Below, piece by piece: positions 52,785 through 61,003 of a stretch of 64,000 bases of DNA (position 1 is the first letter of the stretch; every line of letters begins with the position of its first letter). The DNA lies in NCBI RefSeq assembly GCF_000739915.1, contig NZ_BBJT01000002.1:248001-312000 (forward strand), in the 5' to 3' direction. The notes beneath the pieces were generated by a model. That model saw nothing but the letters and a program-made list of their open reading frames with translations. It was not told the DNA's origin and did not search any database. Made by a program: the position numbers and the translations under genes. Origin of the DNA: Paenibacillus chitinolyticus NBRC 15660 (GTDB lineage Bacteria > Bacillota > Bacilli > Paenibacillales > NBRC-103111).

Positions 52785-53450
52785 AAGTTTGTGCGGAAAC
52801 CCTCTTTGACTCAGCCTGTCTAGAACAAGATAAACAGCCATGGCATCGTCCACGTAACCGATCGGAAACATATAGTCGGGAATAATATCGGCAGACAGAA
52901 TGAAATACAACAAAGCGCTTCCGAGGATAGCCTGATCGGTTTCGGAGGCACTTTTGGCGCAGTAGAGCGTATACATTTCCTTCAGTTGGTCGATTAACGG
53001 CCCTACCCCGTTTACTTGTGCCAGCTTGGCTTCGAATTCCCGGCAAATCAAGCCGTGTCCTTCTTCCGTTTGTGCATATACCTCGTATTTGGCCAATTCC
53101 TGCTCAATGCGCCCCGTCGTCGCTTTTAAATCGGACACGCTGGAGTCCCCGAACAATTCCAGCAGCACTCCCAGTGATTGATGAATATGAGAATAGCCGG
53201 TTTCTTTAACAGGGTTCACTATATAACCGGAAGCTTCGATCAACCTATCCAGCGACAGATCCAGGTATTCGGAAAAAAGCTTTAGATGAATGAGCTTGGG
53301 CTCCTGTTTGCCGTTTACGATCCGTGAAATCGTAGCGGTGTCCATTCCGGAGAGACTGCTGAGCTTACGCATGGAAAGCGATTGCTTTTTCAATTGAATC
53401 TTAATGAGTTCCCCAATCGTGCTTTCTTTCGGCGGATCCAGGGCTTCCAT
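52782..53450 (-). CDS. XRE-type DNA-binding protein with DUF1232 domain
   Basis: 222 aa. N-terminal Cro/C1 helix-turn-helix (about 10-70; SMRKLSSLSGMDTATISRIVNGKQ), a helical middle, and a C-terminal DUF1232 (about 175-215; LGSALLYFILSADIIPDYMFPIGYVDD), a short hydrophobic hairpin seen in YkvA-type proteins. The combination suggests a membrane-associated regulator. AAAGGAG lies eight bases before ATG 53450. Single gene with its own terminator. Confidence 0.83.
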   Translation of the reverse strand: MEALDPPKESTIGELIKIQLKKQSLSMRKLSSLSGMDTATISRIVNGKQEPKLIHLKLFSEYLDLSLDRLIEASGYIVNPVKETGYSHIHQSLGVLLELFGDSSVSDLKATTGRIEQELAKYEVYAQTEEGHGLICREFEAKLAQVNGVGPLIDQLKEMYTLYCAKSASETDQAILGSALLYFILSADIIPDYMFPIGYVDDAMAVYLVLDRLSQRGFPHKL

Positions 53451-53635
53451 CGGGGCATCTCCTTTCTCGACCCTTTATGAACCAGTATATGAAAGACTGT
53501 TGAAAAATTTACCTTGTCTTTGTCCGTAAAAATGTGAAGTTTATTGAGTTCATTGAGTTTTTTGGTTGTACTGGCACTACTTTCTCAACGGCACATACCC
53601 TAAAAGCAAATACAACATAACGAGGTGTTGAGAAA

Positions 53636-54265
53636 ATGGCGTGGCTGCTTATCTTAGGTTTTGCAATTTCATCGAGTCTCGATAATTTAGGTGTGGGAAT
53701 TTCTTACGGGATTCGAAAAATCCGAATCGGAATGTTGTCCAACTTGATCGTTGCCGGTGTCTGCTTCTTGTTCAGTTATACGGGAATATGGTTTGGAAAA
53801 TGGATTTCTTCCGTCCTGCCCGGCATGCTCCCCGTCCTTCTGAGCGCGTTTAGCCTGTTCTTCATCGGAATACGGATCATTTTGATGGCAGCTCCGGGAA
53901 AGGAACCCGAAGTAGCTCCCTCTCCGTCAAAGAGGAACGGAAATGGATTACGGTCGATTTTACGGAATCCCGAGCAGGTGGACCGGGACAATTCGAAGCA
54001 TATCGGAATCGCCGAATCGTTCATTCTGGGGATTGCCCTTTCGGCCAATGCGCTGACCAACGGGTTAAGTGCGGGGCTGCTCGGCCTCTCTCCCTTTGCG
54101 ATATCTCTTACGGCGGCTTTCGGAAGTTTTCTGACCGTATGGCTTGGAGTCTGGCTGGGCGGTAAAGTTGCCGGCATCCGCATCGGTTCCTTTACGTTGG
54201 GCCAATTCGGCACCCTGGTTAGCGGCATGATGCTTCTCGTGATTGCCGCCAACAGCTTACTGTAA
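53636..54265 (+). CDS. Sporulation membrane protein YtaF-like (MntP-type fold)
   Basis: 209 aa, six predicted helices. GFAISSSLDNLGVGISYGIRKI at the start and GIALSANALTNGLSAGLLG in the second half are the paired Asp/Asn motifs of the YtaF/MntP (manganese efflux) superfamily. B. subtilis YtaF is a sporulation membrane protein of unclear role. GAGGTG lies nine bases before ATG 53636. Metal transport is suggested by the fold only. No yybP-ykoY-like leader seen upstream. Confidence 0.82.
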   Translation: MAWLLILGFAISSSLDNLGVGISYGIRKIRIGMLSNLIVAGVCFLFSYTGIWFGKWISSVLPGMLPVLLSAFSLFFIGIRIILMAAPGKEPEVAPSPSKRNGNGLRSILRNPEQVDRDNSKHIGIAESFILGIALSANALTNGLSAGLLGLSPFAISLTAAFGSFLTVWLGVWLGGKVAGIRIGSFTLGQFGTLVSGMMLLVIAANSLL

Positions 54266-54430
54266 ATTCGTTCGGATAGAAAAGGTGAACGATCGGCCAT
54301 GAATACACGGTCCTCCGTCCCAATCATGAAGTTATGCATGAAATTGTGCGGTATACGGATCAATTCTAAGTTCCCATTCTATTCACTCTCGCATTATCTA
54401 TAGTATTCAGAGGAAAGCGAGGTGATTAGT

Positions 54431-54655
54431 ATGGCCCGCATAAGAAGAGATGTAGTCGAAATCAAGTTTAGACGCAGTATCATAACCGGACGAAGAATTA
54501 TCATCGCCTTCCGTATAATCGGCAGCGCCAGACCATGCAGCCGTTTCTTATTCTTTGGTGGTCGCGTGTTATTTGCTGAACGATGTCTTTTAAGAAACGG
54601 TTTCCGGCTTGTGATATCCAAACGGAATGTTCTAGTATTTGAACGAAGAATCTAA
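54431..54655 (+). CDS. Arg-rich 74-aa protein of unknown function
   Basis: 74 aa with 17 Arg and 2 Lys against four acidic residues, spaced through a hydrophobic background (MARIRRDVVEIKFRRSI..., ...RNVLVFERRI), so strongly basic. GAGGTGAT lies directly upstream of ATG 54431; GTG 54422 is inside that site. A perfect 13-base terminator hairpin follows seven bases after the stop, so it is an independent transcription unit. It may bind nucleic acid or a polyanionic surface such as spore coat. No family recognised. Confidence 0.6.
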   Translation: MARIRRDVVEIKFRRSIITGRRIIIAFRIIGSARPCSRFLFFGGRVLFAERCLLRNGFRLVISKRNVLVFERRI

Positions 54656-54661
54656 TTTCCA

Positions 54662-54697
54662 TGAAGCGGCAACCCTCAGGGGTTGCCGCTTCATTTT
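54662..54697. terminator. Terminator between Arg-rich and DUF3995 genes
   Basis: TGAAGCGGCAACC pairs perfectly with 54681-54693 over a short loop, then TTTTAAAA. It touches the stop of the convergent DUF3995 gene. Confidence 0.85.
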
Positions 54698-55118
54698 AAA
54701 ACAGAAGAATCGCACACGTTAACCCTAAATACAAACAAAGCGGACTATACAACCACGTATCATTTCTTGCAAATACCGTGTGCTTTACTTTTTTGAAAAA
54801 TCCTACATGTCTAAAGTCGCCAACCGCCCGCAAAATGAAAACAGAAGCGCAAACGATACACCCTGTTCTTGTAAGGGCATTTGCCGGTAATGGATCTATA
54901 TAACTGCCTTGCATCAGGAGTATGACACAAACAATTAAGAGAAGAACAGCCACCAAGAGCGTAGCCGGTTTCCCGGGAGTAAAAGCAGGCTTGTACTCCC
55001 CCGCTTTCGAAGGTATCGCGGCACCGATTCCCCAGCGCCCCCCATAGGCCCAATAAATATGTAAGATGCTGATTAGAGCCAAAATACTTACGGCTGACAA
55101 AACCATAACGGATTTCAT
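54696..55118 (-). CDS. DUF3995 membrane protein
   Basis: 140 aa, four predicted helices. ISILHIYWAYGGRWG at the start and RAVGDFRHVGFFKK in the third loop are the DUF3995 signatures. Function unknown. GGGGAGG lies eight bases before ATG 55118. It follows another four-helix gene by 24 bases on the same strand, probably one operon under the TetR operator at 55522. Confidence 0.82.
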   Translation of the reverse strand: MKSVMVLSAVSILALISILHIYWAYGGRWGIGAAIPSKAGEYKPAFTPGKPATLLVAVLLLIVCVILLMQGSYIDPLPANALTRTGCIVCASVFILRAVGDFRHVGFFKKVKHTVFARNDTWLYSPLCLYLGLTCAILLF

Positions 55119-55142
55119 TCAATCCGCCTCCCCATTCGGTTT

Positions 55143-55532
55143 TTAAAATTTGACCAGAAAACCTGACAAGGTTTCCAAGAACATTAAACATGCGAACAAT
55201 TTCGTCTGCGGCCTAGGAAGTACACGAACCAGAATAAGTGAAAACAATAGAGTCAGCGCATTATTTGCATAACAAAAATAATCCAACATGCCGCTTTCCG
55301 GCTTCGTGCTAATCCTGGCTAAATTAAGGGTAGCGTTTGAAATGATCGCCAACCCGCCGCTTACGAACCATATCGATTCCGGGGTCATGGCTTTGAATAC
55401 TTTGGGTGTGATGCAAATATGAAGAATCCCCAAAATCATAATCGCTATGGCCACAACAAGGTATAGGAGGTTGATAGGAAGGCTCCTTTCTTCATCTAAG
55501 AAGGGGTAGTTAACACGCGAAAACATACGCAT
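55143..55532 (-). CDS. Four-helix membrane protein, start uncertain
   Basis: Up to 129 aa, four hydrophobic segments (from LLYLVVAIAIMILGILHICI onward). No family recognised. The first codons of the long frame (ATG 55532, ATG 55526) lie inside the TetR operator and have no ribosome site. AAAGGAG (55483-55489) lies seven bases before Ile20, whose codon is ATC (55473-55475), so initiation at an ATC giving 110 aa is possible. Operon with DUF3995. Confidence 0.65.
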   Translation of the reverse strand: MRMFSRVNYPFLDEERSLPINLLYLVVAIAIMILGILHICITPKVFKAMTPESIWFVSGGLAIISNATLNLARISTKPESGMLDYFCYANNALTLLFSLILVRVLPRPQTKLFACLMFLETLSGFLVKF

Positions 55533-55541
55533 CCGTATGTT
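55522..55541. promoter_or_regulatory. TetR operator at the membrane-gene operon
   Basis: AACATACG-CATC-CGTATGTT, a perfect 8-4-8 palindrome. Fifteen of its sixteen arm bases recur in front of the neighbouring TetR gene at 56124-56143, tying both promoters to one regulator. Confidence 0.75.
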
Positions 55542-55596
55542 AGTGCATTTTTTATGTCCCCCGCAGCACTTACAGCCGCATGAGGGACATCGGTGT

Positions 55597-56112
55597 TCAA
55601 CTTTTTAATAGAATCTCAAACATCTTGACGATATCAAAATTGGTATTGCTCTCAAACCGGGTCATCCATCCCACATAAGTTAAATAGGTAAGTCTGGCTC
55701 TGTCAGCGGCCTCTGAAAACGTCAATCCCCTCTTCTCGTACAAGACGGTAACAAAATGAATTCTTTGTTCCTCGATATCGACCAATCGGGATGCTACGAC
55801 AGGATCATGTTTAGCCCAGGCATAAATGCCGATCTCCATTTTCTTGTCCCGGTTGTTGATACTAAGATTAAGCAGTTGTTCCAACGAGAAGCTATCTTGT
55901 TCTACATTCTGGATGATCCGTTTGGTTGCATATTCCTCCCAATAATCCAGCATGGAATCCAGAAGTTCTTTACGGTCTCGAAAGTAGTGGTAGAAGCTGC
56001 CTTTACTTATTTTCAGTGCCTTGGCAAGCGCTTCGACACGAACTTCATGGATGCCGGCTTCGGCGAGTTTATTTAATCCGGCTTTTACCCAATCTTCCCT
56101 GGTTACTTGCAT
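55597..56112 (-). CDS. TetR-family regulator
   Basis: 171 aa, on the short side. Helix-turn-helix in 1-50 (VRVEALAKALKISKGSFYHYFRDRKEL read in parts), then a helical domain with LTYLTYVGWMTRFES near the end. GGGGGAG lies about three bases before ATG 56112. Two near-identical palindromes, one before this gene and one before the four-helix/DUF3995 operon, indicate it represses itself and that operon. Confidence 0.85.
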   Translation of the reverse strand: MQVTREDWVKAGLNKLAEAGIHEVRVEALAKALKISKGSFYHYFRDRKELLDSMLDYWEEYATKRIIQNVEQDSFSLEQLLNLSINNRDKKMEIGIYAWAKHDPVVASRLVDIEEQRIHFVTVLYEKRGLTFSEAADRARLTYLTYVGWMTRFESNTNFDIVKMFEILLKS

Positions 56113-56123
56113 GACTCCCCCTT

Positions 56124-56143
56124 AAGATACGGCAGCGTATGTT
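56124..56143. promoter_or_regulatory. TetR operator, autoregulatory copy
   Basis: AAGATACG-GCAG-CGTATGTT, differing in one arm base from the palindrome at 55522-55541. Lies 12 bases before the TetR start. Confidence 0.72.
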
Positions 56144-56155
56144 TTTATCAGAATA

Positions 56156-57154
56156 CTATTCGGGTTTTATTTTGTCAATGGAGTGCTGTGTACCACACTT
56201 CAAAGACTCCAGTTCATGGATCAATTGCTTGAGGGTGCCTTCTTTTTCCGGCTCACTTTGCTCGTCATATAAAAATTGTTCCGTAAATTCCCAAATATCT
56301 TCAAGCAGCCTCCTGATTTTATAAAACCGGAGCGCTTCTTCATCAATGATATAGTCGGGATGAATTTTTTTATATAAAGCGAAGAAATCGTGAAAATAAG
56401 TTTCATCCGTCAGGAACATCAAGTCGGCTTCTACCGGTGCCAGCTTCAAACCTTCCCAATCAATCAAAATCAGCTGATGATCGCTCTGCATCATGTTCCA
56501 GGGATGAATATCCGTATGACACCAGCGCAAAGGCAGCATGCGTCCGGCCAATTTCAATGATAGGTCCTGCAAAACGGATATATGCTCAAACAACACGTTT
56601 TTGTAAGGTTTTATTGCGGATCTTAATCTTGGAGATAAATCGCGGGCTGCCATCGTTTCGTTGAGTGCATTCATAAAAGGGACATGAAAATCCTCCGTCA
56701 GATGTTCCGCGGGCACCGAGATGGAGTTTCCGGCCTTGTGCAGCTCGGCCAATATAGTTGTCAGTTGTTCGATCTGAGTTTGGCTTAATGCTTTTTCTCC
56801 GATCGTTTCCCCGTGAATATACTCGTAAAGAAGAAAAATACCGTCCACATTTTCACATACATATTCCCCTGATTGAGTTTTCAGAGGCACCGGAATTTTA
56901 CCGGCCAGGTTTGTGTTTTCGTTAAGCCAGCAGGTTACCGGGATATATTTATGGAGCCGTGCGGTTAATTTGGGAGTCGACGACCGTTTTTTCTCATACT
57001 CTTTCAAAAAATAGGTCGAGTTGCTTGGGGTCTCGATCCGGTAAGCCAAGGAAGCCCATCCCCCTTGCTGCCGGTTGATGCTAAGCGGCTCCAGATGATA
57101 ATGTTCCGTAACCAATTTTGTGAGCCGGGCAAGCTTCAAGCTCTCTGTCTCCAT
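56156..57154 (-). CDS. CotS-like spore-coat kinase / aminoglycoside phosphotransferase family
   Basis: 332 aa with the APH kinase fold: TYFLKEYEKK (ATP-binding Lys), LLYEYIHGE hinge, catalytic loop CHTDIHPWNM (HxDxxxxN), and metal-binding IDWEG. The overall pattern (YHLEPLSINRQQGGWASLAYRI) matches CotS/YutH-type coat-associated kinases of Bacillales rather than resistance enzymes. GGAGGGG lies about five bases before ATG 57154. Target unknown; spore role inferred. Confidence 0.82.
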   Translation of the reverse strand: METESLKLARLTKLVTEHYHLEPLSINRQQGGWASLAYRIETPSNSTYFLKEYEKKRSSTPKLTARLHKYIPVTCWLNENTNLAGKIPVPLKTQSGEYVCENVDGIFLLYEYIHGETIGEKALSQTQIEQLTTILAELHKAGNSISVPAEHLTEDFHVPFMNALNETMAARDLSPRLRSAIKPYKNVLFEHISVLQDLSLKLAGRMLPLRWCHTDIHPWNMMQSDHQLILIDWEGLKLAPVEADLMFLTDETYFHDFFALYKKIHPDYIIDEEALRFYKIRRLLEDIWEFTEQFLYDEQSEPEKEGTLKQLIHELESLKCGTQHSIDKIKPE

Positions 57155-57182
57155 TTATTTCCCCTCCAAATAGAATTCTTGC

Positions 57183-57317
57183 TATAATACTCGTTATAGT
57201 CCCCCTATAAAAAAAATAAGGTGAAATTACATGCTGTCATTTGCCCGATTGATTAAATGCAAGCCCCCTATCCCGTAATACCCGAGACGAATTGAGATTT
57301 TTCAATTTATAGGGGGC
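57183..57317 (+). promoter_or_regulatory. Promoter and putative translational attenuator of the Bcr/CflA exporter
   Basis: An extended -10 (TGCTATAAT, 57180-57188) starts a ~130-base leader. The exporter ribosome site ATAGGGGGC (57309-57317) can pair perfectly with GCCCCCTAT (57263-57271) inside a 15-codon leader ORF, or through TTTATAGGGGG with CCCCCTATAAA (57201-57211) near the 5' end. Ribosome stalling in the leader ORF would free the site. This is the erm/cat-type attenuation layout. Confidence 0.6.
57231..57278 (+). CDS. 15-aa leader peptide of the exporter
   Basis: ATG 57231 follows AAGGTGA by nine bases or less and encodes MLSFARLIKCKPPIP. Codons 10-15 carry the anti-Shine-Dalgarno segment, and the K-C-K-P-P-I-P run includes the Pro-Pro pair that slows ribosomes. 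Too small to be functional except as a regulatory leader. Confidence 0.55.
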   Translation: MLSFARLIKCKPPIP

Positions 57318-57324
57318 ATGAACT

Positions 57325-58512
57325 GTGTTAACAAAAAAAATCTCAACACCATCTATCCTGCTGTTTATTATTCTTGTGGGTTTTCCGCAAATTAGTGAAA
57401 CGATATACACGCCTTCTTTACCGGATATCGCGGATCATTTCCACGTCAGCCAGAACTTGATCCAACTGACGCTCAGTGTCTACTTCCTGGGCTTCGCCCT
57501 TGGTGTTTTTTGCTGGGGAAGGCTCTCGGATGTGATCGGACGGCGTCCCGCGCTGCTTTGGGGAATCCTCGTTTATGGTCTCGGAAGCTTGGGGTGTTAT
57601 TTGTCCGGCACCGCCGAATGGCTATTGGTATGCCGGTTTCTTCAGGCTTTTGGAGCCAGTACCGGCTCGGTTGTCACGCAAACCATCCTGCGCGAGAGTA
57701 TCGACGGAGCCAAACGTCACGCCGTTTTTGCCCAAATTTCCGCAGCGCTGGCCTTCACTCCAGCGATCGGCCCGTTAATTGGCGGGTGGGTAGATCAAGC
57801 GCTCGGTTTCAGGGCGGTTTTCCTCACGCTTGTTATCATGGGCGCGGCCGTTTTTGCGTATACGTTCGCTGCACTTCCTGAGACAAAAGGAGCCGTAACG
57901 ACCACCATCAAAATCCGGTCCGTATTCCGGCGCATGATTGGCGATAAAAAGTTATGGGCGTTCGGTTTTCTCATTGGGGCAACGAATGGTCTTTTGTTCA
58001 GTTATTATGCCGAGTCACCGTTTATTTTTATAGAGTATTTTCATCTGACACCGGGCGAATTCGGACTTTTCGGCATTCTAGTGGCGCTTTCTTCCATTCT
58101 CGGAGCCTTGTTGTCGAAAAAACTGTTAACGAAATGTACCGCTGAAAAGATCATCGTCACCGGCACGGTCCTCTCCGCTTTCGGAGCGGCCTGCATGACC
58201 GCCCTTATACTGTATAAGGCGAGTCCTTCGGCAATCTTTCTAATCCTTCTGGCCACCTGTATTTTCATCTTCCTGTTAGGAATCGGAATGGCTATACCCA
58301 ACTGTCTAAGCTTGGCTCTGGTCCGATACGGCGATGTACTCGGGACTGCGGGCGCCATCTTCGGCTTGGGCTATTATATCCTTGTCAGCTTGATCACGAG
58401 CGGTATGAGCTACCTTCACAATGATTCTTTGCTCACCATGCCGCTTTATTTTCTCGTCTTGTCGCTGATGATGGTATTCGTAAGTAAGAGGCTGCCGCAT
58501 TCCGTAAAATAA
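57325..58512 (+). CDS. MFS exporter, Bcr/CflA drug-resistance family
   Basis: 395 aa, twelve helices. ETIYTPSLPDIADHFHVSQNLIQLTLSVYFLGFALG (read in parts: IYTPSLPDIA, VYFLGFALG) and GRLSDVIGRRPALL (MFS loop 2-3 motif) and RFLQAFGASTGSVV match Bcr/CflA proteins (bicyclomycin, chloramphenicol and others). GTG 57325 lies eight bases after AGGGGG. The ATG at 57318 is out of frame. Expression is probably induced by a ribosome-targeting compound through the leader. Confidence 0.87.
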   Translation: MLTKKISTPSILLFIILVGFPQISETIYTPSLPDIADHFHVSQNLIQLTLSVYFLGFALGVFCWGRLSDVIGRRPALLWGILVYGLGSLGCYLSGTAEWLLVCRFLQAFGASTGSVVTQTILRESIDGAKRHAVFAQISAALAFTPAIGPLIGGWVDQALGFRAVFLTLVIMGAAVFAYTFAALPETKGAVTTTIKIRSVFRRMIGDKKLWAFGFLIGATNGLLFSYYAESPFIFIEYFHLTPGEFGLFGILVALSSILGALLSKKLLTKCTAEKIIVTGTVLSAFGAACMTALILYKASPSAIFLILLATCIFIFLLGIGMAIPNCLSLALVRYGDVLGTAGAIFGLGYYILVSLITSGMSYLHNDSLLTMPLYFLVLSLMMVFVSKRLPHSVK

Positions 58513-58545
58513 AGAGGCCATCTCAGGTAAACGTTCTTCTCTGCG

Positions 58546-58587
58546 AAAGCCGATTTTCTGAATACAGAAAATCGGCTTTTTTTCTTT
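58546..58587. terminator. Strong terminator between exporter and prenyl synthase
   Basis: AAAGCCGATTTTCTG pairs perfectly with its complement over a four-base loop, then TTTTC; serves the exporter and, in reverse, the convergent synthase gene. Confidence 0.9.
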
Positions 58588-58618
58588 TAAAGAACCACCT
58601 GTTTGTTCGCCCGCTCGT

Positions 58619-61003
58619 TTAATGATCCCGGCCGACTATATAAGTCAATAAATGCTTCAGGAAAGCGGTATTGCGCGGAACCTCTTTCAACGATTCCATA
58701 GCCAGACAGTAATGTTCCCACATTTCTCTACCTGCGCCGTCCTGCCCCAGTATCGTCACGAAAGTCGAGTTGTTGTTTTCGATATCCTTGCCGGCAGGTT
58801 TACCGAGCACCTCCACGTTTCCTTCCGCGTCAAGCAAATCGTCTTTGATCTGGAAAGCAATGCCCGCATGATAAGCGAATTTTTTCAAGGCGTCTATCTC
58901 GGCGGCCGGTACCTCCGCAAGAATGGCCGGCATGACGAGGGCCGCTTCGAATGCGATTCCGGTCTTATAAAAGCAGATCCGGTTCAACTGCTCCAAGGTC
59001 AACGCTTTGCCTCTGGCCTGCAGGTCCATCGCCTGTCCCATGCACATCTCTTCGGTCTTTTCGGCCGAATAGCGGATAAGCGCAAGGACGGACTTGGCCG
59101 GAAAACAGTCCAGCGATGTCTGCTCTTGGGTGGCCTTCTGGATCAGGTACAGACCGGTCAGCTCAGCGGTGGCAATGTTGTGCACCTGATGCAGGGTCGG
59201 CCGTCCTCTTCTCGTGGACGCATTATCTTGGGAAGGCAGATCGTCGAAGATCAGGGAGGCGGTATGCATATATTCGAGCGATTTGAGAAGCGGGATGATT
59301 TCTTTCGCCTTCAGCCCGTACTCGTTTACGCCCATAACCCAGGTTAAAATAGGCCGGATACGCTTTCCCGAGCCTTCCAGACTGTAATTGGCGGCGTCAA
59401 TAAGCGCTTCACCCATCCCGGGCGTTCCGTGAGGCTTGGAAATGTGCAGGAAGCTGTTGATCTGATCACGTACGCTAGCGACCGTAGCAGAGAAGGCCTC
59501 TTTCTCCTTCTGGTTGTTTTGGAGAACGGCAACCACCTGATCCCGCAGCAGTTTATCGAAAAAATCAACATCGTCCGCTTTACTTACCATAGTTTGGATG
59601 AGACGGTTGAATTCGGGGTCTCCGGACGCGAATATATTCATAAGCTCGTTGTACTTTTCGGCGCCGAGACGTTCTTTACATCGTTTGAGACCGTTGATCG
59701 CACGATCCAGGATGACCTCACGGGTCTTCGCATCGGAGCGGTACACGTTATGAATCAGATGGGAAATAACCGTCCAGTACAATTCATAAGGGTTAATCAG
59801 ATCCGGACGGCGATCCCGGTATTTTAAATAGTAGGTATAAGGGGTTACCGCACCGTCTTTCCTGTCGTCGAACATATCCGCGAAATCATCGGCCAGTTGA
59901 TTGTAAATGCCGTAATAAAAAGTCCGGTTATCGAATCCTTCGTCCGCATCCGCACTAAGTACGGAACGCACAATCAGCCGGGAAGAAGAAGATTTTAAGA
60001 TGATGGGGATATACAGCTCTTCATTCGTGTAAGACTCACAGGACAGATCCTTTATACGGTCCAGCTCTTGGGAGTGGAAAAAGACATACGATTGTTCGTA
60101 AAAGGTACTAAGTGCTTCCGGCCGCTGGTACGCCTGGATCGACTGAAAAGCATCCCGCAGCTCCGCATGTACGAATTCCAGCAAAATCCGATTATTCTCG
60201 GACCACTCGCCCAGTTCAGGCACGGTACCCGTAAGAAGGGCGTTTCGTATCATGCCGGTAAATTGTTCTTTCTCCAGGTCGGTTAAGATCCCGGAATCGA
60301 GGAGATCGTCTATGAAAGGATAGGTCAGACCGTACGAATATCCGAGCCGGATGGCTTCATCCAGTCTGCGGGACCGTTCGTCCGGCGGCGTTTTATCGTC
60401 CATATCGTCGTCTACGTGCAGAATGACCCCGAGAATGATTTTGAGCAGTTTGCGCTGGGCTTGCTCGGCATTCATTTCTTTCGGGATGCGGGTAGAAACG
60501 TTTTTGAGCTTGGCTATTAACCAAATTGCCGCGGTTTCGATCCCTTCCTTCTGGGCCCACCGGTACAAACCCGCCCAGCTTATATAATCCGGCTGATCTC
60601 CCCCGTCCGCTTTGGCGGAATCCATCAATTGGTTTTTGATATCGCCGATCAGTTTATGGACTTTCTTCTGTGTGGCGGGAGAATCCAGGGCTTGGCCCAA
60701 ATCCCGCAAATAAATGTAAGAGATGCTCCGGTCCAGATAATCGTCCAATTTTCCTGTGTAACGGAGCCATTGGATATATCGGGAATAATCCCGTGAATCG
60801 GGCTTTCTTTTTCTCCCGGATAAAAAGGAAACTAGCGAAAAAGGCGGGATATGATCTTTTTTCCAAACGCGGATATCTTCAGTCAGGACCGGCACATAGC
60901 TCTTCACCTTGACCTGCTCATAAAGCGATGCGAAATACTGCGCGGCTCTCTGCTCAGCCAGCCGGCACCAGGTTTCGGCCTGGTCTGTAAATGTCTGGTT
61001 CAT
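58619..61003 (-). CDS. Multi-domain isoprenyl diphosphate synthase with extra terpenoid-synthase-like region
   Basis: 794 aa from ATG 61003 (GTG 61012 sits on the GAGGT site). Residues below count from GTG. The C-terminal ~290 residues are a full trans-prenyl synthase: DDLPSQD (590-596) with RRG (601-603), and QIKDDLLD (721-728). Ala585/Ser586 before the first motif, small residues, suggest C20 or longer products. The N-terminal ~480 residues carry Asp-rich motifs of their own: HVDDDMDD (199-206), GLTYPFIDDLLD (228-239) and NQLADDFADMFDD (371-383). It may make and then convert a prenyl diphosphate. About 2.5 times the usual family length. Product unknown. Confidence 0.8.
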   Translation of the reverse strand: MNQTFTDQAETWCRLAEQRAAQYFASLYEQVKVKSYVPVLTEDIRVWKKDHIPPFSLVSFLSGRKRKPDSRDYSRYIQWLRYTGKLDDYLDRSISYIYLRDLGQALDSPATQKKVHKLIGDIKNQLMDSAKADGGDQPDYISWAGLYRWAQKEGIETAAIWLIAKLKNVSTRIPKEMNAEQAQRKLLKIILGVILHVDDDMDDKTPPDERSRRLDEAIRLGYSYGLTYPFIDDLLDSGILTDLEKEQFTGMIRNALLTGTVPELGEWSENNRILLEFVHAELRDAFQSIQAYQRPEALSTFYEQSYVFFHSQELDRIKDLSCESYTNEELYIPIILKSSSSRLIVRSVLSADADEGFDNRTFYYGIYNQLADDFADMFDDRKDGAVTPYTYYLKYRDRRPDLINPYELYWTVISHLIHNVYRSDAKTREVILDRAINGLKRCKERLGAEKYNELMNIFASGDPEFNRLIQTMVSKADDVDFFDKLLRDQVVAVLQNNQKEKEAFSATVASVRDQINSFLHISKPHGTPGMGEALIDAANYSLEGSGKRIRPILTWVMGVNEYGLKAKEIIPLLKSLEYMHTASLIFDDLPSQDNASTRRGRPTLHQVHNIATAELTGLYLIQKATQEQTSLDCFPAKSVLALIRYSAEKTEEMCMGQAMDLQARGKALTLEQLNRICFYKTGIAFEAALVMPAILAEVPAAEIDALKKFAYHAGIAFQIKDDLLDAEGNVEVLGKPAGKDIENNNSTFVTILGQDGAGREMWEHYCLAMESLKEVPRNTAFLKHLLTYIVGRDH

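Noticed and set aside
53451-53635. Manganese (yybP-ykoY) riboswitch before the YtaF-like gene
   Set aside because: Looked for because of the MntP-like fold; the leader lacks the paired-hairpin consensus and a terminator.
54336-54400. 34-codon frame between the YtaF-like and Arg-rich genes
   Set aside because: Ribosome site is weak and over-distant, and composition is not protein-like.
58652-59347. 231-codon plus-strand frame inside the prenyl synthase gene
   Set aside because: Exact antisense of a clearly coding, motif-bearing gene; no ribosome site.
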